From the NCBI GenBank assembly GCA_027023265.1, contig JALVVV010000049.1, positions 124,001-188,000 of the forward strand: 64,000 bases of DNA. The letters run 5' to 3'. Numbering within the stretch: position 1 is the stretch's first letter; every line of letters begins with the position of its first letter. The notes beneath the pieces were generated by a model. It worked only from the letters and a program-made list of their open reading frames with translations. It did not search any database and was not told the origin of the DNA. Source of the DNA: DHVE2 group archaeon. Lineage in GTDB: Archaea > Thermoplasmatota > Thermoplasmata > Thermoplasmatales > Aciduliprofundaceae. A program made the position numbers and the translations under genes. This document shows positions 1 through 7,521 of this stretch, one piece after another.

Positions 1-409
1 CGTCCACGATGCACACGCATAACTTGTCCCCGTCGCTGAACTCTCCGTTTCCGTCCAGGTCGTCCAGCTTAGCTTCGATATGCCACTTCCCGCCGGAAGT
101 CGCATTGCTCCATATTCCTTTTTCGCCGTCGTATTTCAAAGCGGTAACCGTGTTGTTAAGCACAACCACAATCCTGACGTTGCTGCAGGCGGTTTTTTCC
201 GGGATTGTCATGGTTATTGTGAAATTCACGCTCCGGGCAAAAGAAGAGCTCGGAATTTCCGTCAGGCTTCCCGTCACTTTGGCCGTGGAAGCGGTTCCAC
301 CCAGCATGTTCGTGCCCACCAAAACGTACAGCGTGGCAGCGAGAACAACTGTTATGGCAACCATCAAAATCGTGGCAATCACGGGACTCACGCCCTCCTC
401 TCTTGCCAT
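1..409 (-). CDS. Archaeal type IV pilin-like protein (partial, C-terminus off the left edge)
   Basis: The open frame runs 136 codons from ATG at 409 to the window edge without a stop. It begins MAREEGVSPVIATIL, the class III signal of archaeal pilins: a short charged segment, Gly as the -1 residue, then a hydrophobic helix (residues about 7-30). In this family a prepilin peptidase cleaves after that Gly and the helix packs into the pilus core or anchors the subunit. The C-terminal part has an acidic DLDGNGEFSDGD stretch that recurs in the neighbouring pilin. The gene lies 41 nt downstream of the second pilin gene, same strand, so probably one operon. A GGGGTG stretch precedes the start. Pilin class is well supported; adhesion or assembly role is inference. 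Confidence 0.85.
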   Translation of the reverse strand, partial: MAREEGVSPVIATILMVAITVVLAATLYVLVGTNMLGGTASTAKVTGSLTEIPSSSFARSVNFTITMTIPEKTACSNVRIVVVLNNTVTALKYDGEKGIWSNATSGGKWHIEAKLDDLDGNGEFSDGDKLCVCIVD

Positions 410-450
410 TTAAAAACACCCCAAAAAATAAAAAATAGTGGAAGTTGGGA

Positions 451-939
451 TTACTGGGTGGGTATAGTTGTCTGCGCATTTCCAGAATAGCCAGCAATGC
501 TAACAGACACAGTATATCCACTGAGAGATCCACCAGATATCACAAGCATATCTCCATCGGATAGCTGCCCATTACCATCCAGATCCTGCACGCTTACGGT
601 GTATGTTGTACTTCCTATCGTGATAGTACCTCCCCCAGTGGTATTCAACGTAGTTTTACCTCCGGTACCAGTTGCAGGTGTGAGCACAACAGTAACCTTG
701 GTAAAGGCGGCACTTGATGGATTGCTCATAGCAACCCTCAAATAAACAGGTCCGCTACTTGGATTAGACTGCTGCTGGTCATAAGTCAAGCTCGCAATCA
801 TCTTGTTCGTTCCGCCGGTTCCCATTCCTGCGACCATTATGTACACGGTCGCTGCCAGCACTACCGTAATTGCCACCATCAATATGGTAGCGATTACGGG
901 GCTCACGCCTTCTTCCTTTTTGTTATATATCTTCTTCAT
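451..939 (-). CDS. Archaeal type IV pilin-like protein
   Basis: This is a 162-residue protein starting MKKIYNKKEEGVSPVIATIL. The start at 939 is chosen over longer upstream options because a GGAGGA ribosome-binding site lies 9 nt before it. It has the prepilin-peptidase site (KKEEG then VSPVIA), a hydrophobic helix about residues 13-35, a Thr/Gly-rich beta domain and a DLDGNGQLSDGD acidic loop near the C-terminus. The N-terminal 30 residues are nearly identical to those of the downstream pilin, while the rest has diverged. This pattern fits a duplicated pair of subunits. It diverges from trkA across a 222-nt AT-rich spacer. Confidence 0.88.
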   Translation of the reverse strand: MKKIYNKKEEGVSPVIATILMVAITVVLAATVYIMVAGMGTGGTNKMIASLTYDQQQSNPSSGPVYLRVAMSNPSSAAFTKVTVVLTPATGTGGKTTLNTTGGGTITIGSTTYTVSVQDLDGNGQLSDGDMLVISGGSLSGYTVSVSIAGYSGNAQTTIPTQ

Positions 940-1130
940 TTTGTTCAGTCCTCCTGCCCGATTGGGCATGTGATATATATTCCCACCCATACTTAAACAT
1001 TTCGCTAAAATCAAGGCATATTTTGAAAATTTTACCGTGATATATGTTATCACTGGGCGTATTTTTAAATTCTAAAATTTAATACAAATTAAATTTTTAA
1101 ACAAGACCACGGGCGTTATTTTTAGAAAAT

Positions 1131-1138
1131 CTTTAAAT
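1131..1138 (+). promoter_or_regulatory. TATA box of trkA
   Basis: CTTTAAAT is centred 27 nt before the trkA ATG at 1162, so the transcript is expected to start at or beside the start codon (leaderless). The preceding 940-1130 is AT-rich and otherwise holds only the divergent promoter region of the pilin genes. Confidence 0.55.
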
Positions 1139-1161
1139 CCGCAGTTTCATTATCCACCATC

Positions 1162-1812
1162 ATGTATATTATCGTGATAGGTGGCGGCAGGATCGGGGAG
1201 TACCTGGTGAGCATGCTCATTGAAGAGGGCCACGATATCGCGCTCATCGAGAAAGATATTGAGAGGGCAAAGCACATGGCGGAAAATTACGATATTCTTG
1301 TTATCAACGGGGATGGGGGCGAGGCTAAATTCCTTGAAGATGCGGGAATACACAAGGCTGATGTGCTGGTGGCGTGCACGGGGAACGACCAGATTAACTT
1401 CGTGGCCTGCCAGCTTGCTAAGAGCTCTTATTCCGTAAAAAAGGTAATTGCGAGAACAACAAACCCGAGCAACAAAATACTTTACGAGAAGTTAGGCGTG
1501 GACGTGGTGGTCAGCACCACCGAGGCCTCGGCCAAGGCAATTTACGCGGGCATAAAAGGATTCTCCGCTGTTTTGACTTTCAGCAGGGACGTGGAGCTCA
1601 TTTACGCAAGGATTTCAAAAGACTCTCCCCTCAATTCCGCAAAAGTTGGAGACCTGCACATGCCGTGGGGCAGCGTTCTTGCAGCCATTCTGAGAGATGG
1701 TAACATAATGATTCCCACGGAAGACATAGAGCTTAAGGAAGGTGACGAAATAGTGGTAATAAACAAGAAGGGTGTGGAAAGCAAGGTTAGAGAGCTCATC
1801 GGTGGAAAGTAA
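1162..1812 (+). CDS. trkA: TrkA-type potassium uptake regulatory subunit
   Basis: This 216-residue protein is the cytosolic NAD(H)-binding gating subunit of a Trk/Ktr potassium uptake system. An RCK_N Rossmann domain spans about residues 1-130, with the GGGRIG nucleotide loop at 7-12 and an acidic residue after beta-2 (IEKD). An RCK_C ligand-binding domain follows from about 135. It is half the size of bacterial double-RCK TrkA, the usual archaeal form. It is immediately followed by trkH (1-nt gap), so the two are translated from one transcript. Family assignment is firm; ligand preference cannot be read from sequence. Confidence 0.95.
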   Translation: MYIIVIGGGRIGEYLVSMLIEEGHDIALIEKDIERAKHMAENYDILVINGDGGEAKFLEDAGIHKADVLVACTGNDQINFVACQLAKSSYSVKKVIARTTNPSNKILYEKLGVDVVVSTTEASAKAIYAGIKGFSAVLTFSRDVELIYARISKDSPLNSAKVGDLHMPWGSVLAAILRDGNIMIPTEDIELKEGDEIVVINKKGVESKVRELIGGK

Positions 1813-1813
1813 G

Positions 1814-3220
1814 ATGATTAGCAAGGTATGGTATCTGGTTCTGAAACTCATAACGTACATCACTCCTTTCATGATTTTTGACGCCGTTTACGCGTTGCTG
1901 GTTGACCACAGCACCATGCTATCTCTATCATTTCTGTTTCCGGCCATATGGGTCATATTTCTATGGACATTGTTCATGAACAATCCTCCGCCGGAAAAGC
2001 TCACTCTGAGAGAATCCTTCCAAGTTGCCGCACTGGGCTGGCTTTTAATGTCCTTCGTGGGCGCCCTGCCCTTCTTCCTGTCCGGGTACCTCGACCCCTT
2101 AGATGCATGGTTTGAGAGCATGTCCGGATTCACGGCCACGGGTCTGAGCATGTTCTCCGACGTGGAATCTTTGCCACGGAGCATACTTCTATGGCGCTCC
2201 CTTACAGAGTGGATTGGCGGCGTTGGGGTTATTGCACTTTTCCTATCAGTCATGTACCGCACGAGCAAGGTTGTCCAGACCCTTTACTTCGCCGAGGGCA
2301 GAAGCGACAAAACGGAACCAACAATAATAGGAACGGTGCGCAAAATTTGGCTCATATACGTGTTTTACACCTTTCTCTTCGCTTTTATATTCTTCATTCT
2401 GGGCGCTCCTTTATTCGATTCCATAAACATAGCAATGACCGCACTGGCCACGGGGGGTTTTGCAGTTACCAACAACAGCATAGCAGCGTACCCACCGGGA
2501 GTTGCAGTAGCGATGATTTTCGCCATGGCCTTTGGAGGCATATCCTTCGTGTCCCACATAAACCTCTTCAAAGGCCGAATTAGAGAATTTTTCACCATTG
2601 AGGTAAAAGCCATGCTTGTCATCGTTCTCCTATTTTACCTTATGATGTTTCCTCATCTGATGGCTCGGGGCATGAGTTTCTGGGGTGCCACGCTAAACGC
2701 CAATTTTCACATTGTATCCGCTTTAACAGGTACTGGATTCAGCATCAGCGATTTGAGCAAAATGAGCGACTACGAAAAAACCATACTCACCCTATCCATG
2801 ATTTTCGGAGGCGCGTACGGCTCCACAGCCTCGGCTCTAAAACTCATTCGCGTCGTGGTGCTGTTTTACGGAATTGCCTGGTACGTGAGAGTCAGGCTTG
2901 CACCCAAGAGCGCGGTCATACCCTTCAAAATCGGAAAGAAAGTTTTCGAGCCCACAGAGGTACGAGACGTTTCCATATACACCACAACTTACCTTCTTTT
3001 CCTCCTTGCAGGAGCCATGGTATTCATGCTGTACGGCAACTCCCTGGCAAACTCGCTGTTCGAGGTGGCAAGCGCTGAGGGAAACGTTGGTTTGAGCGTA
3101 GGGATAACATCGCACACCATGCCATGGGTGGAAAAGATAGTTTTGATTTTGGAGATGTGGTTTGGCCGTCTTGAAATATACCCCGTTCTTTTAATGTTCG
3201 TTGACATATTCAAGAAATGA
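1814..3220 (+). CDS. trkH: TrkH-type potassium transporter membrane subunit
   Basis: This 468-residue polytopic membrane protein is the ion-translocating subunit paired with TrkA. Four selectivity-filter loops with the conserved glycine are visible: FTATGLS, LATGGFA, LTGTGFS and EGNVGLS, one per repeat. ATG at 1814 is chosen because it directly follows the trkA stop and a GGTGGA sequence; the longer frame from 1772 would lie inside trkA. The C-terminus is intact. A structured element follows just after the stop. Confidence 0.95.
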   Translation: MISKVWYLVLKLITYITPFMIFDAVYALLVDHSTMLSLSFLFPAIWVIFLWTLFMNNPPPEKLTLRESFQVAALGWLLMSFVGALPFFLSGYLDPLDAWFESMSGFTATGLSMFSDVESLPRSILLWRSLTEWIGGVGVIALFLSVMYRTSKVVQTLYFAEGRSDKTEPTIIGTVRKIWLIYVFYTFLFAFIFFILGAPLFDSINIAMTALATGGFAVTNNSIAAYPPGVAVAMIFAMAFGGISFVSHINLFKGRIREFFTIEVKAMLVIVLLFYLMMFPHLMARGMSFWGATLNANFHIVSALTGTGFSISDLSKMSDYEKTILTLSMIFGGAYGSTASALKLIRVVVLFYGIAWYVRVRLAPKSAVIPFKIGKKVFEPTEVRDVSIYTTTYLLFLLAGAMVFMLYGNSLANSLFEVASAEGNVGLSVGITSHTMPWVEKIVLILEMWFGRLEIYPVLLMFVDIFKK

Positions 3221-3224
3221 ATAT

Positions 3225-3350
3225 CCCCCGGCACTAACAGCACCTATCACCTGTCAAGATGCCTGACCCTGCCGGGGGTTTATGCGGCATCCTCTGGCCC
3301 GTGCATCACAGCTCGATGACCCATCGCTCTCCGCCGGGGGCCCTGATGCC
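3225..3350 (-). ncRNA. Candidate novel structured small RNA
   Basis: This GC-rich block lies in an otherwise AT-rich spacer between trkH and porG. Read on the minus strand it begins with GGCATC at 3350, 24 nt downstream of a TATATAT box at 3371-3377, the spacing expected for an archaeal transcription start. Hairpin 1 (3350 to 3286) closes GGCATC with GATGCC and GGCCC with GGGCC, with an inner CGATG/CATCG hairpin. Hairpin 2 (3278 to 3225) closes CCCCCGGCA with TGCCGGGGG, nine perfect pairs. The 36-nt loop of hairpin 2 carries a second GGCATC that could pair with the GATGCC strand of hairpin 1. It does not match tRNA, SRP RNA or RNase P RNA as far as I can tell. Expression is inferred, not shown. 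Confidence 0.6.
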
Positions 3351-3370
3351 ATGACACAATTGCACGACAG

Positions 3371-3377
3371 ATATATA
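3371..3377 (-). promoter_or_regulatory. TATA box of the candidate small RNA
   Basis: ATATATA on the plus strand reads TATATAT on the minus strand. Its centre is 24 nt upstream of the first paired base (3350) of the structured element and no minus-strand protein gene follows, so it is best explained as the promoter of that RNA. Confidence 0.5.
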
Positions 3378-3409
3378 GTTTTTCCACATGTTGAAGTTTT
3401 CAGAGAAAC

Positions 3410-3417
3410 ATTTAAAC
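3410..3417 (+). promoter_or_regulatory. TATA box of the porGDAB operon
   Basis: ATTTAAAC is centred about 27 nt upstream of ATG 3440. This predicts a leaderless porG mRNA and supports 3440 rather than the in-frame ATG at 3428. Confidence 0.5.
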
Positions 3418-3439
3418 TCATGTCCCCATGCCCTCATCC

Positions 3440-3991
3440 ATGTACGAGGTAAGGTTCCATGGAAGAGGTGGCCAGGGAGCCGTTACGGCTGCGAACATCC
3501 TGGCTATTGCTGCAGTGAAACAGGGATTTTATTCACAGTCTTTCCCGTATTTTGGCGTGGAAAGAAGAGGTGCACCTGTACAGGCATTTACAAGGATTGA
3601 CGATAAGCGTATCGATTTGAGAATGAACGTTTACGAGCCCGATGCGGTGGTTGTTCTCGACCCCACGCTCATGAGCGTCATTGACGTGACGCAGGGGCTC
3701 AAGGAAGGCGGCATAATCATAATAAACACGGCAAAGAAACCTGAAGAATTAGGATTCTCCGGGTACAAAGTTGCCACAGTTAACGCAACGGAAATTGCCC
3801 TCGAGCACAGGCTTGGTTCCCAGGCAGCACCCATCGTGAACACTGCAATACTGGGTGCTTACTCAAAAGCCGTGGGCAACGTGAAAATCGAGCACGTGTT
3901 AGAAGCGATAAGGGAGAACGCTCCCGCAAAGAAAGAAGAAAATGCAAAAGCGGCCGAGGCTGCTTACGAGAAAACTGTTCTGGGGTGGTAA
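3440..3991 (+). CDS. porG: Pyruvate:ferredoxin oxidoreductase, gamma subunit
   Basis: This 183-residue protein starts [13 protein letters not shown], the signature N-terminus of the gamma domain of 2-oxoacid:ferredoxin oxidoreductases; the gamma domain binds the CoA side of the reaction. It is first in a gamma-delta-alpha-beta operon, the four-subunit order known from Pyrococcus and Thermotoga pyruvate synthase. The complex oxidises pyruvate to acetyl-CoA and CO2 with reduction of ferredoxin, or runs in reverse. The start follows the TATA spacing and the family N-terminus. Confidence 0.93.
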   Translation: MYEVRFHGRGGQGAVTAANILAIAAVKQGFYSQSFPYFGVERRGAPVQAFTRIDDKRIDLRMNVYEPDAVVVLDPTLMSVIDVTQGLKEGGIIIINTAKKPEELGFSGYKVATVNATEIALEHRLGSQAAPIVNTAILGAYSKAVGNVKIEHVLEAIRENAPAKKEENAKAAEAAYEKTVLGW

Positions 3992-4312
3992 ATGATGGAA
4001 TTAATAACAAGAGGCGCAGTTATAACTGAGCCGGGAAATGCTGTTGAAAATAAGACTGGCTCCTGGAGAGTATTCAAGCCCGTGATTAACTACGAAAAGT
4101 GCATTCGCTGCATGATTTGCTGGCAGTACTGCCCAGAGCCATCTATACTAAAATTAGAAGACGAGAAGACTAAAAAAGATACTCCTGCACCTAAAGAGGC
4201 TCTTAAAAAGCTGCCCGTTGTGCAAATAGATTACGACTACTGCAAGGGCTGTGGGATATGCGCGAATGAATGTCCTGTTAAAGCAATAGATTTTGTTATG
4301 GAGGAGAGATAA
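3992..4312 (+). CDS. porD: Pyruvate:ferredoxin oxidoreductase, delta (ferredoxin-like) subunit
   Basis: This 106-residue protein holds two [4Fe-4S] motifs of the 2x4Fe-4S ferredoxin type: CIRCMICWQYCP and CKGCGICANECP. It passes electrons from the thiamine diphosphate site of the beta subunit to external ferredoxin. It directly abuts porG (stop TAA then ATGATG) and is followed at once by porA, with a GGAGGAG site in its last codons. An adjacent second ATG at 3995 is equally possible as start. Confidence 0.95.
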   Translation: MMELITRGAVITEPGNAVENKTGSWRVFKPVINYEKCIRCMICWQYCPEPSILKLEDEKTKKDTPAPKEALKKLPVVQIDYDYCKGCGICANECPVKAIDFVMEER

Positions 4313-5509
4313 ATGAAGGCGATGATAAGAGGTAATGAATCAATCGCGTACGCGTTCAAGCTGGCGAGGGTTCAGGTCGTACCGGCGTACCCGATAACAC
4401 CGTCCACCTTAGTACCGGAGAAGATAAGCGAATTCATAGCAAATGGCGAGATGAAAGCCGAGTTCGTGCCTGTGGAAAGCGAGCACAGCGCAATAAGCGC
4501 GGCGATAGGTGCAAGTGCCAGAGGCGTTCGCGTTGGAACCGCCACGGCATCTCAGGGCCTTGCCCTCATGCACGAGGTCCTGTTCATAGCATCAGGCATG
4601 AGGTTGCCCATAGTGATGGGGATTGGCAACAGGGCGCTGAGCGCACCGATAAATATATGGTGTGACCACCAGGATAGCATGGCAGAACGAGATTCAGGAT
4701 GGATGCAGTTTTACAGCGAAAACAATCAGGAAGGTCTTGACCTTGGAATAATGGCATTCAAAATTGCAGAGGACAAGAGAGTTCTCCTTCCGGCAATGGT
4801 GGGTCTGGACGCTTTCGTTCTCACGCATACTGTGGAACCTGTGGACATGCCGGAGCAGAGCGAAGTTGATGATTTCTTAGGAGAGTTCAAGCCCAACTAC
4901 GTTACCCTTGACCCGAACAAACCCGCGACTCTCGGCTCATTCGGATTTCCAGAGCACTACACAGAATTCAGGTTTGCCCAGTGGGTTGCCATGGAGCAGG
5001 CCAAGAAGGTAATAGATGAGGTATTTGAAGAATTTGAAAAGAAGTTTGGAAGAAAATACAGAAAGGTTATGCCAGAGTACACCGAAGATGCTGATATCAT
5101 ATTCGTAACCATGGGCTCAATGAGCGGAACAATGCGCGAGTACATAAAGAAACTGAGGGCGCAGGGCAAGAAAGTTGGCATGGTTAAGATAACCGTGTTC
5201 CGCCCGTTCCCCAAGGAAGAACTAATTGAGGCTTTGCAGAATGCAAAGGTCGTTGCTGTCGTGGAAAGGAACATATCCATGGGATTTGCCGGAGCAGTGT
5301 ATGGTGAGCTTGCGGCAACCTTTGCAAACAAGAGCAAAAAACCAAAGTTCGTGGATTTCATCGTGGGCCTTGGTGGCAGAGATATCACTTTCAACACCCT
5401 GGAATCCGTGTACAAAGTGGCAGAAAAAGCCCTAACTCAGGATGTGGATGATGTGAACTGGATAGATGTAAATAAAGAAGCTGTTTACAAGTCGGAGGGA
5501 TTGCAATGA
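4313..5509 (+). CDS. porA: Pyruvate:ferredoxin oxidoreductase, alpha subunit
   Basis: This 398-residue alpha subunit has the N-terminal pyrimidine-binding fold with the AYPITPST motif near residue 28 that positions thiamine diphosphate and substrate. A C-terminal domain begins near 260 (DADIIFVTMGSMSG). Length and the IWCDHQDSM region resemble archaeal PorA more than the 2-oxoisovalerate VorA, so pyruvate is the likely substrate, though a broader 2-oxoacid range is possible. The gene overlaps porB by four bases (ATGA), indicating translational coupling. Confidence 0.93.
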   Translation: MKAMIRGNESIAYAFKLARVQVVPAYPITPSTLVPEKISEFIANGEMKAEFVPVESEHSAISAAIGASARGVRVGTATASQGLALMHEVLFIASGMRLPIVMGIGNRALSAPINIWCDHQDSMAERDSGWMQFYSENNQEGLDLGIMAFKIAEDKRVLLPAMVGLDAFVLTHTVEPVDMPEQSEVDDFLGEFKPNYVTLDPNKPATLGSFGFPEHYTEFRFAQWVAMEQAKKVIDEVFEEFEKKFGRKYRKVMPEYTEDADIIFVTMGSMSGTMREYIKKLRAQGKKVGMVKITVFRPFPKEELIEALQNAKVVAVVERNISMGFAGAVYGELAATFANKSKKPKFVDFIVGLGGRDITFNTLESVYKVAEKALTQDVDDVNWIDVNKEAVYKSEGLQ

Positions 5510-6399
5510 ATTATGAAAATGAAGAATTCTTTGCACCCGGACACGGCATGTGCGCCGGATGCGCTGCACCTATAATAGTCAAATGGATTTTGAAGTGGGC
5601 GGGTCCAAATACCATAGTTGCAAACGCAACGGGATGCCTGGAAGTGGCAACCACCGCGTATCCCCGCACATCATGGCGCGTGCCATGGATTCATGTTGCC
5701 TTTGAGAATGCAGCCGCAGCAGCAAGCGGCGTGGAAGCAGCCACCAGAGCCAAAGGTGAAAAGTTAAACATAATTGCCTTTGGAGGAGATGGAGGCACCG
5801 TTGATATAGGATTTCAGGCACTGAGCGGCATGGTTGAGCGCGGACATGACGTTCTTTACGTTCTCTACGACAACGAAGCGTACATGAATACCGGAATACA
5901 GAGAAGCGGCTCAACTCCGTGGGGTGCATGGACCACCACCAGCAAGGTAGGTTCTGCAAACCCGATTGGGAAGTTAAGACCCAAAAAGCCAATATCCATG
6001 ATTATTGCCGCACACAACGCTCCGTACGTGGCAACTGCAAACCCTGCAATGTTCCAGGATTTCAAAAAGAAGGTGCAAAAAGCACTTAATACTCCTGGTG
6101 CGAAGTTCCTGCACGTGATATCCTCATGCACGACTGGATGGAGACACGACCCGAGCAAAACAGTGGAAATCATGCGTCTTGCAACGGACACTGGCATATT
6201 CCCGCTATACGAAATTGAAAATGGGGACATTGAAAACATGCGCATAACGTACAAGCCGAAGAAATTCAAGCCCGTGGAAGAGTACCTCAAGCCCCAGGGC
6301 AGGTTCAGGCATCTGCTGAAGAATCCCGAATATGTGAAAAAATTGCAGGAAGATGTGGATGCGTGGTGGGCCAAGTACGGGCACCATTATCATCCATAA
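5506..6399 (+). CDS. porB: Pyruvate:ferredoxin oxidoreductase, beta subunit
   Basis: This 297-residue subunit binds thiamine diphosphate and a [4Fe-4S] cluster. Visible are the GHGMCAGCAAP cysteine motif at about 13-23, an early NATGC cysteine, and the GGDGGTVDIG to DNEAYMNTG stretch that forms the Mg-diphosphate site. It is the last gene of the por operon. Its final 10 bases overlap the 3' end of the convergent decarboxylase gene, and a run of seven T follows the stop. Confidence 0.95.
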   Translation: MNYENEEFFAPGHGMCAGCAAPIIVKWILKWAGPNTIVANATGCLEVATTAYPRTSWRVPWIHVAFENAAAAASGVEAATRAKGEKLNIIAFGGDGGTVDIGFQALSGMVERGHDVLYVLYDNEAYMNTGIQRSGSTPWGAWTTTSKVGSANPIGKLRPKKPISMIIAAHNAPYVATANPAMFQDFKKKVQKALNTPGAKFLHVISSCTTGWRHDPSKTVEIMRLATDTGIFPLYEIENGDIENMRITYKPKKFKPVEEYLKPQGRFRHLLKNPEYVKKLQEDVDAWWAKYGHHYHP

Positions 6400-7487
6400 A
6401 CTTTTTTTAATTCTTTTAGAAATTCATCAATGATTTCTTTTCTAACGTGGGGCATGACCACGATTCTCAGAGAAGAGTACTTGGGATTTGCAGAAACTGC
6501 CCATCCTCTTTTTAAAAGTTCTTTTTTCACCCATTCAACATTGTCCACGATAATATTTGCGATGTTCATCACGGGTCTGGCAAGTATCTCAAAACCGCTC
6601 TCGTGAGCGCGATTCACGAGATACTCTGTTCTTTTCATCAGTTCAATTACAGAATTACGATACCCGCTCATACCAAAATGAAGGATTGCTGCGTAGCTGG
6701 CAGCCACGCTTCCACTCTGCCTTGTGCCCAAAAGAGTCTCGCTTTTACCACCAATAAGGTACGGAGCATCCACCCTTATCCGCTCAAATATATTTTCTCT
6801 GGCAAGTATGCCACCTGCAGGATACGGTGCAAATCCCATCTTGTGAGGGTCAATAGTCACGGTCTTCACGGAAGGCACAGTGAAAGCAAAATCTATATTT
6901 TCGGGCAAAAATGGAATAACGAACCCTCCAAAGGCAGCATCCACATGTAGATGGCATGAAAGTTCTGCGCAAATGCCACCAACACGGGAAATCGGGTCAA
7001 TATATCCTAAGGGCGTGGTTCCCGCCGTGACAACAACCACATCACCATCCTGAACCATCTCCTCTAAAGCCAAAGTGTCCATTACAAACCCGCGCATGGG
7101 CACGTATTCCACTGGCATACCGAGTAGGTCAGCAGCTTTGATAACAGAGAAATGCGCATCTTCCGTTGTTAATATTCTCCGGAACCCCATTTTTCTAGCA
7201 GCCCATAGAGCAGTGATATTTGCTTCAGTTCCTCCGCTAACCACGTGGCCGAATGGAGAAAGGTTCCCTGTTAGCCTGCCCATGAACCGAACAACCTCAC
7301 GTTCCATTTTCGCCGTACCCGGATACAAGCCGGGGTTTCCCAAATTAGCCTGATAAAACCTGAAAAAAGCATTTAGCACGACCTCAGGAGGATTGGTGTA
7401 CATGGAGCTCAGTACCCGCCCTGACTCGTAATGCATATCCTCTCTATAATACGAGTTCAGGGCATCCATAATCTCTGCATCTTCCAT
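6390..7487 (-). CDS. mfnA: PLP-dependent L-aspartate / L-tyrosine decarboxylase (MfnA family)
   Basis: This 365-residue group II decarboxylase has the pyridoxal-phosphate lysine in DPHKMGFAPYPAGG, the cofactor-binding HVDAAFGG and the GGTEAN motif. Archaeal MfnA homologues either decarboxylate tyrosine for methanofuran or aspartate to beta-alanine for coenzyme A. Nothing in the window suggests methanogenesis, so the aspartate/beta-alanine role is more likely; this is inference. A TTAAT-type TATA region lies about 23 nt upstream of ATG 7487, suggesting its own promoter. Confidence 0.88.
   Translation of the reverse strand: MEDAEIMDALNSYYREDMHYESGRVLSSMYTNPPEVVLNAFFRFYQANLGNPGLYPGTAKMEREVVRFMGRLTGNLSPFGHVVSGGTEANITALWAARKMGFRRILTTEDAHFSVIKAADLLGMPVEYVPMRGFVMDTLALEEMVQDGDVVVVTAGTTPLGYIDPISRVGGICAELSCHLHVDAAFGGFVIPFLPENIDFAFTVPSVKTVTIDPHKMGFAPYPAGGILARENIFERIRVDAPYLIGGKSETLLGTRQSGSVAASYAAILHFGMSGYRNSVIELMKRTEYLVNRAHESGFEILARPVMNIANIIVDNVEWVKKELLKRGWAVSANPKYSSLRIVVMPHVRKEIIDEFLKELKKVYG
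6402..6408 (+). terminator. Poly-T transcription terminator of the por operon
   Basis: Seven consecutive T directly follow the porB stop on the coding strand, the usual archaeal oligo-U termination signal. It lies inside the last codons of the convergent gene. Confidence 0.5.
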
Positions 7488-7521
7488 ACCCCGTAAAAAG
7501 AGTAAAGGTAATTAACATTTT

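Noticed and set aside
3225-3350. H/ACA guide RNA reading of the structured spacer
   Set aside because: On the plus strand an ACA lies three bases after the GATGCC stem, as in H/ACA RNAs, but that strand has no promoter signal. On the minus strand, which has the TATA box, no ACA follows either stem, and the internal loops are too small for guide pockets.
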